Shown in pieces: positions 42,891 to 51,899 of a DNA stretch of 64,000 nt. A program made the position numbers and the translations under genes. The stretch's first letter is position 1; every line of letters begins with the position of its first letter. The notes beneath the pieces were generated by a model. It saw only the letters and a program-made list of their open reading frames with translations. It made no database searches and was not told the DNA's origin. This DNA is from Bacteroides caecigallinarum (GTDB taxonomy: Bacteria; Bacteroidota; Bacteroidia; Bacteroidales; Bacteroidaceae): the NCBI RefSeq assembly GCF_021531075.1, contig NZ_JADYTJ010000004.1, positions 51,333 through 115,332 on the forward strand, written 5' to 3'.

Positions 42891-43967
42891 CTAATAGTGA
42901 AAGTCCGGCTTGAACGTGTATTTCCTGCCGTTCTCCTGTACTATCATCCGTTTGTTCCGGAGCATGGTGATAAGTGATACCGCTTTTTGATGGTTCAGTT
43001 TTACACCTACCGACATATATGACTTGATTAAGGAGGTTTCCAGATCCTTGTAGCCGTATTCCTCTTTCAGTCCGAAAGCCGCTTCCAGTGCTATGCGGTG
43101 CTGCTGTTCGCTAATATGTCTGTAAGGGTCAAACTTTTCCTCTTCCGGTCTTCCGGGTTTCTTCGCTTCGGGTCTGTACCCCTCTATGAGTTCAGGCAAT
43201 GCATTGTCGTTGATACGGAAAGCGAAAGGCTCGAAATCCATTGCACGGATGTGCATGGCTGAAACATTGCTTATATCCCCGTTGCTCTTGTCCTTTTCCA
43301 CCAGCAGAACGGTTTCCGCCTTGTTGTTCAGCTCCGTACCGATATGCCCTCTTGCGTTTTCATCGCCTTTGTTCTGGTGGAGTATCGTATGGATGTGTAT
43401 CTGCCTGTCATCCGTCCACTGCATCAGTTTGGATATAATGCGTGTCGATTCTCCCGGACTGTTGATGTCATATACCATATCACGGATGCCGTCTATGATT
43501 ACAAGCCCTATGTCCGGTGTATTATAGATAGCCTGTTCGACAATCCTGATACGCTGTTCGGGCGTGTATTTCCTCAAAGCGAGAAACTCCAGATGTTCAT
43601 TGTCCCTGTCATCAGGAAGACCAGCAAGCCGTAAAATACGTTTCATGACTTTCAGACAGTGATAATGGCTTTGTTCCGTGTCCACATAAAGAATCTTCCT
43701 TTTTTCTTCCGGTAGTTCCGCAACATACCGCAGTACCGTACCGTTTTTCAATGCGGCGGCTACGATAGCCGATACATTGAAAGTCTTTTTACTCTTGGCT
43801 TTGCCGATGGATGCACTGAAATTGCCCAGTGTACCAATGACCGAACCTTGCACTTTTAGAATCTCAGGTGCTTTTTCGTAGATTTTCGACAGACTCAGGC
43901 GTGAAGCTTGCCAAAGGATTATTGCCTGTTCTGCCGAAATCTCCTTTATTTCTTTCATATAGTCCAT
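42891..43967 (-). CDS. RepA-like AAA-type ATPase (replicative helicase family)
   Basis: A 358-residue RecA-fold ATPase of the RepA/DnaB-like (AAA_25) type. The phosphate loop is a variant, FSASIGKAKSKKTF (about residue 50); Walker B is VIIDGIRDMVYDI, followed by the helicase motif HIHTILHQNKGDENARGHIG. The C-terminal 80 residues look like a winged helix. The preferred start is the ATG at 43967, 7 nt after GGGAGG. An ATG at 43982 overlaps the previous stop as TAATG and would add five residues. It probably drives replication of the excised circle together with the primase and the iteron-like repeats beside it. Confidence 0.84.
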   Translation of the reverse strand: MDYMKEIKEISAEQAIILWQASRLSLSKIYEKAPEILKVQGSVIGTLGNFSASIGKAKSKKTFNVSAIVAAALKNGTVLRYVAELPEEKRKILYVDTEQSHYHCLKVMKRILRLAGLPDDRDNEHLEFLALRKYTPEQRIRIVEQAIYNTPDIGLVIIDGIRDMVYDINSPGESTRIISKLMQWTDDRQIHIHTILHQNKGDENARGHIGTELNNKAETVLLVEKDKSNGDISNVSAMHIRAMDFEPFAFRINDNALPELIEGYRPEAKKPGRPEEEKFDPYRHISEQQHRIALEAAFGLKEEYGYKDLETSLIKSYMSVGVKLNHQKAVSLITMLRNKRMIVQENGRKYTFKPDFHY

Positions 43968-43981
43968 AAGCATACCTCCCA

Positions 43982-44290
43982 TTATTTCCGTCCTCCTGTT
44001 TTCTTCCCGGCAAGCTCAAGAGCCAATTCCGCATCTACGATAATCTTGCGCCCTATCTGGGTAATCGCCTTGTCTATCTTACCGCTTTTCTTTATGCGGT
44101 TGGCAGTGGGCAGACTGCACCCGAACAGTTTGGCTATACCGAGTATTCCGTACACATACTTCTTTTCCGTGTCTGTAACGGGTTGCGGCAATGCTTCGGC
44201 CTGACCTGAAGCGTGCTTACTCAGGAATATGAATTCTTCGCCTGTCATCTGCCAGACGGGTTTTGATAATAATTCTTGGATATTTGTCAT
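43982..44290 (-). CDS. DUF3853 family DNA-binding protein
   Basis: A 102-residue protein with a helix-turn-helix of the excisionase/MerR-like kind near residues 48-85: VYGILGIAKLFGCSLPTANR followed by IKKSGKIDKAITQIGRKIIV. It ends in a basic tail (GKKTGGRK). DUF3853 proteins are common in Bacteroides mobile elements and are thought to act as excision or regulatory factors. It immediately precedes the RepA-like gene with overlapping stop and possible start, so the two are translationally coupled. Confidence 0.82.
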   Translation of the reverse strand: MTNIQELLSKPVWQMTGEEFIFLSKHASGQAEALPQPVTDTEKKYVYGILGIAKLFGCSLPTANRIKKSGKIDKAITQIGRKIIVDAELALELAGKKTGGRK

Positions 44291-44513
44291 CGTCCAATCT
44301 ATTTAGTCGTTAAACAATCAGCCCTGCGCACTGGCTGTTATTTCTGTTCTCGAACGATGCAAAATTAGGTAGGGTTATGAGTGGTAAGGATGGGGACGGT
44401 ACAAACTGAATATCATTGTATCTTATTGAATATCAGAAAATAAAAATACCACTCAAAAATTATTTTGAGTGGTAAAAGTGGAACTTTCGTAAAGTATCAG
44501 GATATATTACGGA

Positions 44514-45533
44514 TTATCTGAATATATGTTCCATTTCCTTGGCGAAATTTTGGTTGCTGTCACTGGGGAAATCTGAAACAGGCTCCTTGTACTTGGATTT
44601 GTAGTAGCTGTCGTCAATATCCAGCAGTTTCAGTATTCTGTCTTTCCATTTGTCCCTGTCCTGTTTGGAGAGTTTCTCGCTCATCAGGAATATCAGATAG
44701 CATACACGTATTTTCTCTCTCGGTTTTATTTTCAGCTTACAGTTGCAGGGGTGAAGATTCATATTGGCATAGAAATCCGGTGCGGAAATTTCTTCGAACT
44801 GTTCTCCTATGCACACCTCATGAATGAGCGAAAGTAATTTCATGCTGAAATATTCCTGTTGTTCTTCTGTCGTTTCCTGCTGACTGATTGGCTCGCTTGA
44901 TTTATTCTCTTGCTTTCCGTCAGGAATGTATTTCTTCAATATATCCAGAAAAAGGCAGCTTTGACGGTATATGTCCGCACAACAGTTCTTCATGTATTGG
45001 AATGCCTCTGTTCTTGCAGCCTTTTGCTGATCATAGAGTTTGTTCAGTTTGGCTTTTTCCCTGTCATATTCAGCCTTGCAGCGTTCATATTCTTTCTCTG
45101 CCTGTTTTTCCTCTTCGGCTGTATGCTCCCTGTAACCAATGGAATCATACCTGTTGTTGGCTTCATTCAGCGGCTTGCTCAGACTTCTTGTAACATCCAG
45201 CTGGGCTTCAATTTCCTGAGAATACCTTTCCATGTGCTGATAGCAAGCACGTTCTATGGCTCTGTCACTTAACGGGCGTATCTCATAAGCCTGTATGCTC
45301 TTTTCTATTTCAGTTTTCAGGCTGTTGAGTATCAAGGTGTATTGCTCTTTTTGCTTGTCAAGCACCAGTTCAAGGATAGCGGCTTCAAAGGATTTCATGT
45401 CATTATACTCCTGATAGAAATCCGATATGAATTTCTGCCTGTCAAAAGAAAAAGCGTAATTATCTATATAGTCTCTGTATATTCTGTTGAGTTCTCCATA
45501 TTGGGGAATCATCGTCTGTATCTTTCCTGCCAT
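44514..45533 (-). CDS. Coiled-coil protein of unknown function
   Basis: A 339-residue protein that I do not recognise. The first 125 residues are helical (MIPQYGELNRIYRDYIDNYA...), residues 125-195 form a strongly charged coiled coil (EEEKQAEKEYERCKAEYDRE), and the last 100 residues are globular with a cysteine pair (LHPCNCKLKI). The ATG at 45533 avoids overlap with the preceding stop at 45544 and leaves a 10-nt gap; the frame is open to 45566. It is probably co-expressed with the DUF1016 gene. The 44291-44513 spacer downstream shows nothing clear. Confidence 0.68.
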   Translation of the reverse strand: MAGKIQTMIPQYGELNRIYRDYIDNYAFSFDRQKFISDFYQEYNDMKSFEAAILELVLDKQKEQYTLILNSLKTEIEKSIQAYEIRPLSDRAIERACYQHMERYSQEIEAQLDVTRSLSKPLNEANNRYDSIGYREHTAEEEKQAEKEYERCKAEYDREKAKLNKLYDQQKAARTEAFQYMKNCCADIYRQSCLFLDILKKYIPDGKQENKSSEPISQQETTEEQQEYFSMKLLSLIHEVCIGEQFEEISAPDFYANMNLHPCNCKLKIKPREKIRVCYLIFLMSEKLSKQDRDKWKDRILKLLDIDDSYYKSKYKEPVSDFPSDSNQNFAKEMEHIFR

Positions 45534-45543
45534 ATACTTTATA

Positions 45544-46836
45544 TTATGGGTTCTTGTCCTTGTCAAGGAATAAGGTCAGTTCTTCTTCCACTTCTTCTAT
45601 ACTCGGTAGGGCAGATTTCAGATTTTCGGGTACTGCCTTGCTCAATTGATAGTCGCTGATACCTATCGGCTGGTCATATCCAGCCAAGGCATATTGTGCC
45701 ACGACCTCATCCTTACCCCTGCACAGCAAAAGACCGATGGTCTTGTTATCATTTTCTCCCCTCAGTTTATCATCTACAACATTGATATAGAAATTTAACT
45801 GCCCTGCATATTCCGGTTTGAATGGCGTTGCTTTCAATTCCACGACAACATAGGCATGGAGCTTGATATTATATAGGATCAGGTCGGCGAAAAAGTCACT
45901 GTCCCCAATCTGGAAATGTTTTTGTCTGGCAACAAAAGCAAAGCCGTTACCCATTTCCAGCAAGTAACGGGTTACATGCTTTACCAACTGTTCTTCTATA
46001 TCCCTTTCGTCAGCCTTTTCCTTTGCTCCTGCCAAGTCAAAGATATACGGGTCTTTTAACAGATAATTGGCAAGATCGCTTTGAGGTGCCGGAAGTGTGG
46101 CAGTGAAGTTGTTTACCTTGTTACTCTTGATTTGTCTGTCATACAGATTACTTTCAATCTGCATTTTCAGCACATTACTGCTCCAACCCATTTCTACAGA
46201 TTGTTTCATATACCAATACCTTACGCCCAATGGTAGCGGATTATTGAGTATGACCATATGGCTTGCCCAATTTATTCTTGCAATCGGTGACGCCAAGAAT
46301 AAATCTTCTATATCCTCTATTTTTATTTTATAGATGGTTGCTACTGTTTTTGCTACATTCTGAAATTGCGCAGGAACCTCCTGCGTAATTTCTAAAGATT
46401 GATTATCAGCTGATTGTATTTGCGCAGTAAGCTCCTGCGTAAATTGTCCGCTATTGAGCTTAAGGACTTCATTAGTAATGTTTTGAATATTTGGGACCGA
46501 CAGTATTGAATCTGCTTCAATAAAACTACGAAGTACATTTAACGGATATAAACGGGCAAACTGGCACATATAAGTAAGATTACGTTCCGAATATCCCTTC
46601 TTTTCAGGATAATTGAATCTGATTGCCTGTGCCAATTTTTTGATAATTTTACCACCCCACCCATGTAGGTGTTGGTGGTACAGTATATAATTCCCCATTT
46701 TCCAGTAATGGAACAACATCTGGGCATTGGCTGCGGTAATGAGTCGGACTTGTGCCTGTTCTATTTCCGAACCGACAGCATGGACAAAGGCATCAAAATG
46801 ACCTTTCTTTATATTATGTTCGTTGTTATTTTCCAT
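45544..46836 (-). CDS. DUF1016/YhcG-type PDDEXK nuclease-domain protein
   Basis: A 430-residue protein. The N-terminal DUF1016 domain has IEQAQVRLITAANAQMLFHY, GWGGKIIKKLAQAI and FNYPEKKGYSERNLTYM. The C-terminal domain has a PDDEXK nuclease core: DSDFFADLILYN, AYVVVELKATPFKPEYAGQL and NKTIGLLLCRGKDEVVAQYA. Between them is a low-complexity insert with two QELTAQIQ/QEVPAQFQ-like copies (about residues 132-165). It lies between the integrase and a coiled-coil gene in the mobile element. Family members are often linked to phage defence or mobile elements, but the activity here is not established. Confidence 0.86.
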   Translation of the reverse strand: MENNNEHNIKKGHFDAFVHAVGSEIEQAQVRLITAANAQMLFHYWKMGNYILYHQHLHGWGGKIIKKLAQAIRFNYPEKKGYSERNLTYMCQFARLYPLNVLRSFIEADSILSVPNIQNITNEVLKLNSGQFTQELTAQIQSADNQSLEITQEVPAQFQNVAKTVATIYKIKIEDIEDLFLASPIARINWASHMVILNNPLPLGVRYWYMKQSVEMGWSSNVLKMQIESNLYDRQIKSNKVNNFTATLPAPQSDLANYLLKDPYIFDLAGAKEKADERDIEEQLVKHVTRYLLEMGNGFAFVARQKHFQIGDSDFFADLILYNIKLHAYVVVELKATPFKPEYAGQLNFYINVVDDKLRGENDNKTIGLLLCRGKDEVVAQYALAGYDQPIGISDYQLSKAVPENLKSALPSIEEVEEELTLFLDKDKNP

Positions 46837-46902
46837 ATCACTAACTATTACTTAACAAAGATAACTCTAATAATGGATAATCTGTGAAACTGACTGATAC
46901 TT

Positions 46903-48186
46903 TTAGAGTTGGTTAAACTTGTTCATTGCATTGGCCTTAATATCGTCTGCTATGTCAATGTAAGGCTTCATGGCTTTATAATCACTGTGCCCTGTCCATT
47001 TCATTACAACCTGTGCAGGAATACCGAGAGCCAGTGCATTACAGATGAATGTCCTTCTTCCTGCATGTGTGCTGAGTAATGCGTATTTCGGTGTAACTTC
47101 ATCTATACGTTCATTTCCTTTGTAGTAGGTTTCACGTATAGGTTCGTTAATTTCTGCCAGTTCTCCCAGTTCTTTCAGATAATCATTCATTTTCTGATTG
47201 CTGATAACAGGCAATGCCATGTGGTTTTCAAAATGGATGTCCTTGTATTTTTCAAGTATGGCTTTACTGTACTTGTTCAGTTCAATACTCAGACTATCTG
47301 CCGTTTTAACGGTGGTGACTTCTATATGGTCGGACTTGACATCACTTCTCTTTAGGTTACGAACATCTGAATAACGCAGACTGGTAAAGCAACAGAACAG
47401 GAAAACATCCCGGACACGTTCCAGATACTGTTTGTCTTTGGGTATCTGATAGTCTTTTAGTCTGTTCAACTCTTCCCATGTCAGGAAGATTACCTTCTTG
47501 GGGGTGGTTTTCAATTTCGGTTTGAACGTATCGTATGCTATATTCTGGTGATAGTCTTTCTTGAAGCTCCATCGCAGGAACCATTTGAGGAATCCCATTT
47601 GTTTACCGATGGTACTGTTTCTCATGTCTTTTTTGTCACGCAGGAAATTGATATACTCGTTCAATCCGAACTCATCGAAATATTCAAAGGTCACATCTTC
47701 CTTGAACTCCTTGAGGTGATTTTTAACGGCTGCAAACTTTTCGTATGTGGATTCAGTCCAGTTATTCTGATTGCCGCATTCTTTTACAAATTCATCGAAC
47801 ACCTCCCAAAAACTTATCTGTGCTTCTTCCTGCTGTTCTTCGTTGGCATTCTTCATCCGCAGGTTGAATGCATCCTTTAGTTGTTGGGTAGTTGGCATGG
47901 TTTCCTGTACCTCAAACTCCTTGAACACATTTTGAATTTCGGCATAGTATTTCAGCAGATCGGCATTGATTTCAGATGCACTTTGCTTTAATTTGTTGGT
48001 ACACCCGTTCTTTACTCGCTGCTTGTCGGAATCCCATTTGGCTACATCGATGCGGTAACCCGTTGTAAACTCAATGCGCTGGCTTGCGTATATGACGCGC
48101 ATACGGATGGGGACATTCTCCACAATTGGCACACCGTTCTTTTTCCGGCTTTCCAATGCAAAAATGATGTTTCGTTTGATATTCAT
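46903..48186 (-). CDS. intN2: Tyrosine site-specific integrase
   Basis: A 427-residue phage-type recombinase that inserts and excises the element at the 13-bp core in tRNA-Ser. It has an N-terminal arm-binding domain (residues about 5-100), a SAM-like core-binding domain (120-215) and a catalytic domain with Arg271 (CCFTSLRYSDVRNLKR), His374/Arg377 (LSTHAGRRTFICNALALG), His400 (KWTGHSDYKAM) and nucleophile Tyr409 (KPYIDIADD). The ATG at 48186 (MNIKRNIIFALESRKKNGVP) is the usual start for this family; the frame is open to 48282. The gene reads inward from the right end, 160 bp from attR. Confidence 0.92.
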   Translation of the reverse strand: MNIKRNIIFALESRKKNGVPIVENVPIRMRVIYASQRIEFTTGYRIDVAKWDSDKQRVKNGCTNKLKQSASEINADLLKYYAEIQNVFKEFEVQETMPTTQQLKDAFNLRMKNANEEQQEEAQISFWEVFDEFVKECGNQNNWTESTYEKFAAVKNHLKEFKEDVTFEYFDEFGLNEYINFLRDKKDMRNSTIGKQMGFLKWFLRWSFKKDYHQNIAYDTFKPKLKTTPKKVIFLTWEELNRLKDYQIPKDKQYLERVRDVFLFCCFTSLRYSDVRNLKRSDVKSDHIEVTTVKTADSLSIELNKYSKAILEKYKDIHFENHMALPVISNQKMNDYLKELGELAEINEPIRETYYKGNERIDEVTPKYALLSTHAGRRTFICNALALGIPAQVVMKWTGHSDYKAMKPYIDIADDIKANAMNKFNQL

Positions 48187-48188
48187 AA

Positions 48189-48228
48189 TTGGGTGCGTTT
48201 GAAATTCTACACCCAAATATACACCCAA
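48189..48228. repeat. Candidate integrase arm sites (TACACCCAA)
   Basis: TACACCCAA occurs at 48208-48216 and 48220-48228 (12-bp step), with an inverted TTGGGTG at 48189-48195. One more TACACCCAA lies near the left end at 37189-37197. Repeats of this sort near both ends fit arm-type integrase binding sites. Confidence 0.5.
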
Positions 48229-48345
48229 TATTTGGAATAGCAAAAGATATTCAGAAAGATTTAGATTTACTATGTATTCCAAATTGTGTGTGATTATCAG
48301 TAATTTGCAATTTTATGATATTTCTTGAATGTATAGGTTCGAGAG

Positions 48346-48358
48346 CCTGTCTCTCCGC
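48346..48358. other. attR core of the integrated element
   Basis: CCTGTCTCTCCGC, identical to the tRNA-Ser 3' end copy at 37131-37143. The flanking TTCGAG just upstream loosely mimics the T-loop of the tRNA. Confidence 0.9.
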
Positions 48359-48362
48359 TAAC

Positions 48363-48398
48363 AAAAGTCTTGTTAAGCACTGCTTGACAAGACTTTTT
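48363..48398 (+). terminator. Probable tRNA-Ser terminator, displaced by the insertion
   Basis: AAAAGTCTTGT (48363-48373) pairs with ACAAGACTTTT (48387-48397), then T. It starts 5 nt after attR, where the tRNA-Ser terminator would lie in an empty site. Confidence 0.65.
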
Positions 48399-48430
48399 AT
48401 TTATAATCGGAATATCGTTAAACGGATATA

Positions 48431-48478
48431 AAAAAAGATATGGCTACACCGAAACCTCGATGCAGCCATATCTTTTTT
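48431..48478. terminator. Terminator after the tricorn-type protease gene
   Basis: AAAAAAGATATGGCT (48431-48445) pairs perfectly with AGCCATATCTTTTTT (48464-48478). On the minus strand it directly follows the protease stop codon and ends in a T-run. Confidence 0.8.
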
Positions 48479-48479
48479 A

Positions 48480-51400
48480 TCATTCTATAGTTTTAAGCAT
48501 TTCCTTTACTGCAGCCTCAAGCTGTCGGTCTTCACCTCTCAACACTTCTTCAGGAGAATTGTAGACTTCGATGTCAGGCTGAAGTTCCTTATTCTCAAGA
48601 TACTCGCCACGCATATTCATACATCCCACCTGTGGTATTCCGAAAACAATGCTTGGATCTATCTGTCTTTCCCACCATACGGCAGTCATTGTTCCAGGAA
48701 CAGGAGTACCGATAAGTTTTCCTATACCCAATTCCTTGTACACCCAAGGGAAACCGTGAGCGTTACTGTAGTTGTCCTCACATACAAGGACGCATGAAGG
48801 TTTCAGCCACTTGTTGAACGGATCGCTACCTATATATTGTCCTCTAGGAACAAATCTCTGATATTCCTTGCCGCTAAGCAACGTAACAAGGTCATCGTGC
48901 AACCATCCTCCTCCATTATGACGTGTATCTACAATCACGGCATCCTTGGTTCTGTTCTTCTCGCTCAGCAGCTCACTGTATACGGTACGGAAGCTAGGAC
49001 TGTTCATTCCCTGTACATGCACGTAAGCCACACGTCCACCGGAGAGTTTCTCAACAAGTTGTTCATTTCGTCTTACCCATCTCTTATAGAGTAAATCTGA
49101 CTGCTCGCCTGAACTGATAGCCTTTACTGTCACATCAAAACGTTTCCTTGTTTCAGGATTGTATACGGAAAGAAGTACCTTCTTGCCGGACTTGCCTTCC
49201 AACATAGGATAATAGTCCACTCCAGCCAAAATCTTCTGTCCATCTATTTTTTCGATGATACATCCTTCTGTCACACCTGTCTTCTTTACTGCAAACGGTC
49301 CTTTGGCTATTATTTCCTTTATCTTCAAACCGTCTCCCGTATATTCATTATCGTAGAACACACCAAGACACGCAGTTGAGAATGAAGCTCCGGATGCATA
49401 ATATCTTGCTCCGGTGTGAGAACCGTTAAGTTCGCCAAGCAGTTCGCTCAGCAGTTCCTGGAAGTCATAGTTATTGTTTATATGTGGCAGGAAACGTTTG
49501 TAGTTTTCATAATAACCTTTCCAGTCTGTACCATGCAAATCGGCCACATAGAACTTATCCTCAACCTGTTTCCAGATATGATTGAACATATACAGACGTT
49601 CCTCATAAGGACGATAATTGAAAGGAGCACTGAACTCAATATTCTTCGACTCGCCTTTATCCATATCCACTTTTTTGATTGAAGAATTGCAGAGGTAGAG
49701 ATTTTCCTGTTTTTTGTCCGTCATCATAGCTCCGTAGCCGATATTCTTCATCACGATAGAAGTTTTGTCATCTTTCAAGTCGTGCATCCACAGGTCATAA
49801 CCTCCCTCGAATGCAGCCTGATAGTAGAGTTTATCGCCTTTTGAAGAAAGTACAGCATCACCAAGTTTAGAAGAATTTACCGTCAGACGGATAACTCTGT
49901 CTCGACAGTTCTCAAGATCAAATTCCAGAGGTTTTACTTCATCTTCCTTATCTTTCTTGTCATCTTTCTTCTTTCCTTTTTTCTTTTCGGTTTCCTTTTT
50001 ATCGGCATCTTCCTTGTCTTTCTTTTCTTTCTCTTCTACGAGACCTAGTTCCTCTTTACTCATGCGGAAACGTTCGTAAGCATCAAGGTCGAAGAACATG
50101 ATATAAACATCATCCTCTGCTCCCCAACTGCCATGACTGCGATATCCCGCACGGTCGCTCTGCCAAATCATAGCCTTACCTCCGAGAACCCATTTCGCAC
50201 CACTGTCAGTATATCCGCTCTGAGTCAGGTTATGAATTTCGCCATTGCCAGACGCATTGACCAAAGCAACGTCATTATTGTTCCATCCGCCGTGTCCGAT
50301 ATAGCCAGAAAGTAGCCAGCGGCTGTCCGGACTCCATTCAAACCACTGATCGCCGTCGGAATAGGAATACTCAAACTTACCATCCATCACCGTACGGACA
50401 GTTTTCGTCTTGAGATTAAGTACACGTAATGCTGTTCTATTCTCCAGAAAAGCGACCTCTTTTCCGTCCGGACTATACTGTGGCTGGAATGAAGTAATAT
50501 TGCTGTTCACCAGTCTTTCTTCTTTGAATTCATTGGCATATGTAAACAATTCATCTTCTTTATTAACCAACGAAGTCTGATATATCTGCCACAGTCCGTT
50601 ACGTTCTGACGCATAAACAATACTTCTGCCGTCTGGAGAGAAATCTATATCCCTCTCCTGCTCGGGAGTGTCAGTAATCTGCTTTGTTGTCTTATATTCT
50701 ACAGATGTAACATATACATCGCCACGCAGTATGAAAGCTATCTCCTTACCTTCTGGAGAGACTGAAATCTCCGTTGCGCCAGATGATTTAAGCCATTTCA
50801 CAAGATGCTTGTCATAACTGTCGGACACGATGCTAACGTTGACTTTCTTTGGAGATTCCCCTTCTTTCACCGTATAGATTTCTCCATTAAATCCATAACA
50901 CAAAGTACCGTTTGATGCTACAGAAAGGAAACGTACTGGATGATCGGTATGAGACGTAAGACGTACAATGTCCTTACCTTCTATATCTGATTTATAAATA
51001 TTGAAACTGCCTTCCCTCTCACTTAGATAATAGAATGATTTTCCATCCGGAGCCCATACAGGAGTTCTGTCCTCACCGTCGAAAGATGTAATCTTCCTGT
51101 AACTTCTTTCTGCCCCTTCCTGTTCTGTACAGAGCCACACATCACGTGTAATAGACGATGTGTGGTGCTTTCTCCAAGCATCCTCATATCCTTTTTTGTC
51201 ATGATAAAGAAGAGACTTGCCATCCGGACTGATACTAATATCCTCCATAGGTATAGACGAAAACAACACAGGTCTGCCTCCTTCTGTTCCTACCTTGTAT
51301 ATTTGTGGAAACTGAGAGCTAGGGAAAGTCATATCCTCCGCTTCAGGCATCACCACAGCCTGAAAAAGTACATGATTGTTGTCGCTGAAAGCATACGGAA

Positions 51401-51731
51401 TCTCATTGCCGGAATGAGTGGTAAGCCTTTTCGGAACTCCACCCTCACTATTTACAATGAATATATCCATACTTCCTTCTCTACTTGATGCAAAAGCAAT
51501 CCTACTTCCGTCAGGACTCCACACAGGATGTGTGTCATGTCCTTGATTAGAAGTAATCTGCAATGCTTTTCCACCTCCAACCGGCACAGTGTAAATATCA
51601 CCTTTATAAGTAAAAGCTATCTGCTCTCCGTCAGGCGAAATAGTACAATAGCGCATCCATAATGGAGAATTCTCTGCATACGATGCCACTCCGGCAATAG
51701 AAACGATTGTTGCGAATAAAAGTCTTCTCAT
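48480..51731 (-). CDS. Tricorn-type S41 protease, exported
   Basis: A 1083-residue protein with a signal peptide (MRRLLFATIVSIAGVASYAE), an N-terminal WD/TolB-like propeller region with repeated WSPDGSRIAFAS-type blades (residues about 25-560), a lysine/aspartate-rich stretch near 575-615 (EKKKGKKKDDKKDKEDE), a second propeller part, a PDZ-like domain (about 790-870) and an S41 protease domain. The catalytic domain has IVDTRHNGGGWLHDD and the nucleophile serine in CVLVCEDNYSNAHGFPW. Tricorn degrades peptides; Bacteroidetes copies carry signal peptides and act in the envelope. The frame is open to 51896, but the signal peptide fixes the ATG at 51731. Monocistronic. Confidence 0.92.
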   Translation of the reverse strand: MRRLLFATIVSIAGVASYAENSPLWMRYCTISPDGEQIAFTYKGDIYTVPVGGGKALQITSNQGHDTHPVWSPDGSRIAFASSREGSMDIFIVNSEGGVPKRLTTHSGNEIPYAFSDNNHVLFQAVVMPEAEDMTFPSSQFPQIYKVGTEGGRPVLFSSIPMEDISISPDGKSLLYHDKKGYEDAWRKHHTSSITRDVWLCTEQEGAERSYRKITSFDGEDRTPVWAPDGKSFYYLSEREGSFNIYKSDIEGKDIVRLTSHTDHPVRFLSVASNGTLCYGFNGEIYTVKEGESPKKVNVSIVSDSYDKHLVKWLKSSGATEISVSPEGKEIAFILRGDVYVTSVEYKTTKQITDTPEQERDIDFSPDGRSIVYASERNGLWQIYQTSLVNKEDELFTYANEFKEERLVNSNITSFQPQYSPDGKEVAFLENRTALRVLNLKTKTVRTVMDGKFEYSYSDGDQWFEWSPDSRWLLSGYIGHGGWNNNDVALVNASGNGEIHNLTQSGYTDSGAKWVLGGKAMIWQSDRAGYRSHGSWGAEDDVYIMFFDLDAYERFRMSKEELGLVEEKEKKDKEDADKKETEKKKGKKKDDKKDKEDEVKPLEFDLENCRDRVIRLTVNSSKLGDAVLSSKGDKLYYQAAFEGGYDLWMHDLKDDKTSIVMKNIGYGAMMTDKKQENLYLCNSSIKKVDMDKGESKNIEFSAPFNYRPYEERLYMFNHIWKQVEDKFYVADLHGTDWKGYYENYKRFLPHINNNYDFQELLSELLGELNGSHTGARYYASGASFSTACLGVFYDNEYTGDGLKIKEIIAKGPFAVKKTGVTEGCIIEKIDGQKILAGVDYYPMLEGKSGKKVLLSVYNPETRKRFDVTVKAISSGEQSDLLYKRWVRRNEQLVEKLSGGRVAYVHVQGMNSPSFRTVYSELLSEKNRTKDAVIVDTRHNGGGWLHDDLVTLLSGKEYQRFVPRGQYIGSDPFNKWLKPSCVLVCEDNYSNAHGFPWVYKELGIGKLIGTPVPGTMTAVWWERQIDPSIVFGIPQVGCMNMRGEYLENKELQPDIEVYNSPEEVLRGEDRQLEAAVKEMLKTIE

Positions 51732-51899
51732 AAGCTTGATTTTTGTGAATTTAAGATTACTAAGTCCGTTTAATATAATAGTAATACAAAAATCAGAAAA
51801 TTCTGGAAATCCGACAAGAAACGGACAGAAAACTTTGTACCAAGAATCACTTGAAGTCCGAACACCTATGAAAGATCTAAATACAACAACAGCCAAATT

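Larger units (their letters stand above)
37144..48358. mobile_element. NBU2-type integrative mobilizable element
   Basis: An 11.2-kb insertion between two copies of CCTGTCTCTCCGC, with the left copy inside tRNA-Ser and the integrase gene at the right end. It encodes a tyrosine integrase, DUF3853 protein, RepA-like ATPase, primase, MobV-type relaxase, a Mef-type efflux pump and a lincosamide nucleotidyltransferase. Size, target, core and cargo all agree with the Bacteroides mobilizable transposon NBU2. It lacks a mating apparatus and would need a helper conjugative element. The transfer and integration genes are intact by reading frame. Whether it is NBU2 itself or a close relative needs alignment to the published sequence. 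Confidence 0.9.

Noticed and set aside
45533..45566. Overlap of the coiled-coil gene with the DUF1016 gene
   Set aside because: An ATG at 45533 removes the overlap, and the extra residues upstream (MTRTRTHNIKY) have no support.
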